From NCBI GenBank assembly GCA_963662155.1, contig OY759272.1, positions 45,713,686 through 45,777,685 of the forward strand: a stretch of DNA of 64,000 nt, read 5' to 3'. This DNA comes from Lamellibrachia columna. Taxonomy: Eukaryota > Annelida > Polychaeta > Sabellida > Siboglinidae. The notes under the pieces were generated by a model that was given only the letters and a program-made list of their open reading frames with translations, was not told the DNA's origin and searched no databases. Numbering within the stretch: position 1 is the first letter of the stretch; each line of letters begins with the position of its first letter. This document shows, one piece after another, positions 60,678 through 64,000 of this stretch. Made by a program: the position numbers and the translations under genes.

Positions 60678-63600
60678 CGTGTTTCGACTGGTCACGATTG
60701 TCCGTCTTGTTCCGCCTGACCGCTTTGTCGAATCTGACCTAGCAACGAAAGCGTACAAAGTGAACGGGGAATTTAATTTATTCGTGAAGTGTAAAAATGG
60801 TATTACTCGTCAGATTTAATGATTATGAAAGAAAAAAATAATATCGCGATACACCGACACATATTTCTGTGTATAGGGGCCTAGCCTTGTGCTCGTTCAA
60901 TTCCCGGGAAATTTTTGCTATGTGATAAGGGCAAGTTTTGTTTACTATTTGAAAATGTATCAAGAACATCTGGCTAGTACGATTCGTTAAGAAAACTGTT
61001 CTTTATTGCGCATAGTTCAGTTGGAAGTAACGCAAAAAGAATAATAATGATTCACCGGTTCTTGGATGAGAGGTGTTTAATGCTGCATAGAAGTAAAAAC
61101 AAGAGTCTAGAACTAAACATCATCCTGTGTATCACGTAGTTTAGAATAATTATTAATAAATAAATAATTATTTGTAAAACAAATTTCGAAAGCGTTCGAT
61201 TAAACCCACTTTATATTATCGTTTTATAAATAATGTCTCACTGGTTGAATGACAGTAGCCGGTTCGTGGGTTACATCTGTAGCGACCGAATTAATGCAAT
61301 AATGCATCAAAGAAATGTAATTGCACGTGTGCATTCATGTATATTCACACGATATCGACTGGTAATGTTGTTTAAATTATAGTAGTGACGCCCTTGGGGC
61401 ATCCCTGGCTGGCTAAAGCGCCTAGCCAAAAAATGCGGGCAGAACGGACATCACGCGATAGCGGCGTCCCGGTCAGGCGACGCGGAATAAATAGGCCGAA
61501 TTAACACAAGTCCGTTCAGGGGACAGCGTAAATGCCAACCCTGGGCGATGCACACCTGTTAGATTTGGTAAGAGAAATCCGTACGAATGCAAACGAACCC
61601 ATATTATTATCCATGTTCGCTGATTTGCCGCGCATGTTCGCAAGAAGCTCGCCGTGCAAACTGGGGTATAATGATTGGATTGCGCAAGATTTTGGCGCAG
61701 ATGACGTCGCGCAGTTTAAATATTCGCGAGGATCGCTCCTCGGACTTGTTTTGAACTGCTGATTTGTTAATTGCAACAGGAACCGTATAGCATAATACAA
61801 GTAAGCATCATTCACAATGCACAAAACCGCAAGACCATTAAGTGTCAGAAAGTCCGTAGGACTTGTATGGGTTAAACGTAAGAATTTGCGGCATCATTAT
61901 CTTTGTGCGCTCTGATTTGTAAGAAAGTGTTGTAAGTTGTAAGAAAAGTAGTTGATTTTCATCATATGCTCAGGTCCGTCCTCACAGTTTTGAAAAGGGG
62001 GGTTCGAGCGTACACAGATAGCCAGGGATTTGTGGGGTGAGTTCTGAAAAAATTTGCAGTTAAGCAAAACTCTGATGGACACCCGAATGTTTCCTAGGCC
62101 GGTCACCCGAGTGTCCACGATTACGTCATGAATAATGCACCCAGCCTCTTGCACCACTACAGCTTTTTAGAATGTTGTATCGCGTCAGTGTACCACGTGA
62201 CCAGGGTGAAATTATTTGAATTTTAGAAACTCTATGCCACAAACTTAGACGCAATCACGAAGACAAATAAACCATTTCTGTGCGTGATCTTTTAAATGGG
62301 GTAAAGGATTTTAATAAGGGAAATCTTATATTATTGAAGGTCCTTGCAGCCGCATTAGCCGGTTTCCTGCATACTGTAGTTATATAAACTATTATTTACA
62401 ATGTAGCCTCTTCAAACAATGTTATGGATCGATCTACGCGACAGCTAATGCTACGACATGTCGCTTACACAACGAAGAATGACGACGGGCAGTGGAAAGT
62501 CTTCGTACACACGTACACGCGTACACACGTACACACGTACACGCGTACACGCAAGCATTAATTATTTCGAATGCCGGGAAAGATGACCGCCACTAACAGT
62601 GGACACACAGTCGTGCGTGTTGCCGCTGTTTGTGCATGCTCTGATGCACGTATGCTGCGTCGTGCCATTCGTGCAGTTCGTGCCATTCGTGCAGTTCGTG
62701 CCATTCGTGCAGTTCGACTATCAACATCAATCGTTTGTCAAAGGGAACAGGGAAATGTGCCGTTATAGACAACGCCTATGCTGGCGGCTTGCTCCACAAA
62801 CAGTAAACGGGTTGCTTAACAGGAGCGAAACACCCAACAGTATTACCAAGTTGTAATGTAATTCGAACACCCGAGGTGTTCACCGCTGTGTGACGAGGCA
62901 ACCCGAGTCGTGTTTAGACAATGTGTCGTGTTTAGACAATGTGTAGCAGTTGAGTTGATTAATTACTCGAAACGGAAAGAACGGGCCTTGTGTCCTTTTC
63001 CTATTTTGCTCTGTCTCGGACAAAGCAATTCGCGTATTTTTGAAACAGACATTCCCACCCGTTGCCCCTTCGTGTTACAACTGGTCGTATTTCTACAGCG
63101 ACTCGTGTGTATGCGTGCCACACAATATTAACCACGTACCTTACGACGCTAGAACCCAACCGACCAACGAGGCTATTGTAGAAACAATTATGCACAATTT
63201 CGCAAAACAGAGTCGACAGAAATGCGACAAACGGTTACCTTGCCGTGCACCTGCCCGCCATGATTACTGCGTTTCCATGGAAACTCGAGGAACGAGGCGA
63301 TTACTGTTCGACCGCTGGCTCTAACGACCGCGCGCGGTAAGGCTGTCGTTGACGCGTTGTTGGCCGCGCGAGACGGCGACGCGCAGGGACATGTTTGACG
63401 GTCGTGTGGCTACCTACCTGCTTGTCGAAATGTCTGTATGTAGACACACCACACAACAGCGGTGGCACATCACAGCCAGTGGATTACGTATGAAATAATG
63501 TCGACGACGCGAACAGACCCAAGCTGGTTGATGCGTTCTCATTCGCGACAGCGATTGGATCTCAGGTGGGAATTCCCGTCGATCAATACCTGATGAGTTT

Positions 63601-63821
63601 GCTTAAAAACAATACCTGTGTGGGTTAAGCCGAGACGGTGCTGCCTTCCCGGCGATCATATATCTCCACTGGTGAATCAGCACAGTGAACTGGCGCCCAG
63701 TGTGTGAAGCATTTACAGGTGACGGTGTATTTTGCATACAACACGTCGCAGTATGGATTAGTGGAATGACACATGCGGTCAGTGCATGTTAACAAGATCA
63801 TATTGGCCTGTAGTGACTCAC
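60678..63821. other. Upstream of the SRCR-ZP gene, no firm gene
   Basis: No firm gene. A 76-codon plus frame at 61,532-61,762 (MPTLGDAHLLDLVREIRTNA) has no recognised domain. Small repeats: (ACGCGT/ACACGT)n at 62,505-62,555 and three copies of an 18-bp unit (CGTGCCATTCGTGCAGTT) at about 62,665-62,715. GTGTTTAGACAAT is directly repeated at 62,910-62,940. A CpG-rich patch is at 63,320-63,400. Confidence 0.35.
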
Positions 63822-63902
63822 CGTGGACAACGGGACACGCCCACGGCTGACAGGAGACCAACAATGCTGTCTCTACATTGTCCAGCTCTTCACAGTTGTC
63901 CA
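63822..63902 (-). CDS. Candidate exon of an unidentified minus-strand gene
   Basis: 81 bases between an acceptor (ATATTACGCCAG at 63,903) and a strong donor (CCACG|GTGAGT at 63,821). One frame reads DNCEELDNVETALLVSCQPW and ACPVVH, with three cysteines, which would suit an extracellular protein. Neither neighbouring exon could be found; the gene would extend beyond the window on the high side. It could equally be an upstream exon of a gene unrelated to the SRCR-ZP gene. Confidence 0.35.
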
Positions 63903-64000
63903 CTGGCGTAATATAATGAGCTAGGCTATTTATGACAACTACTTTGTACTGTGTTTATGTTTACGGAATACCGCTGCTGTCGTGCTGACGATGACAGCAT

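Noticed and set aside
61532..61762. 76-codon frame MPTLGDAHLLDLV...
   Set aside because: No recognised domain, no splice or promoter support beyond an AT-rich word; kept only as a note in the gap description.

Overview
This is a repeat-rich window of an animal nuclear genome. Genes are split by spliceosomal introns with GT-AG borders, there are no prokaryotic operons, and long (TA)n and (GT)n microsatellites sit beside degraded non-LTR retrotransposons of the RTE, CR1, L2-like and Rex1-like types, THAP/SWIM/YqaJ and Harbinger-type transposon genes, C2H2 zinc-finger relics, an SRCR plus ZP gene and a methyl-end fatty acid desaturase. Together these suggest an invertebrate: an invertebrate deuterostome such as amphioxus or a hemichordate, or a lophotrochozoan. 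The minisatellites that straddle exon-intron borders recall those I remember from amphioxus, but the sequence alone does not fix the species.

Layout. 0-7 kb: LINE pieces, including an RTE element with a perfect 30-bp target duplication inside a zinc-finger relic. 7-11.1 kb: a Harbinger transposase fragment, then a transposon of about 2.7 kb with imperfect inverted termini, carrying a THAP frame and an opposed, spliced but broken SWIM-YqaJ nuclease gene. 12.8-14.0 kb: an intact single-exon omega-3/delta-12-type desaturase. 16-30 kb: a graveyard of LINEs dominated by an inverted duplication of about 8.8 kb (18,365-27,141) centred near 23,620. 30-34 kb: tandem repeats and a second zinc-finger relic. 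35.0-44.2 kb: a four-exon gene for a 76-residue protein of unknown function, whose second intron hosts a nearly intact CR1 element and whose second intron also holds a hAT-like MITE. 44.9-47.5 kb: two minisatellites. 49.2-60.7 kb: a ten-exon minus-strand gene for a secreted 568-residue protein with two SRCR domains and a ZP domain. 60.7-64 kb: mostly unassigned, with one candidate exon of a further minus-strand gene.

Three host genes are well supported: the desaturase (polyunsaturated fatty acid synthesis in the ER), the small unknown protein, and the SRCR-ZP protein (extracellular, DMBT1-like). They are not functionally linked.

The most unusual structure is in the SRCR-ZP gene. Tandem repeats lie in at least eight of its nine introns. 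Two of them are large minisatellites whose unit contains a real splice site: about 30 copies of a 48-bp unit with the 3' splice site of exon 7, and about 25 copies of a 57-bp unit with the 5' splice site of exon 9. The inverted duplication, with two different 2A-bearing LINE relics and arm-specific deletions and expansions, is the second main point of interest.
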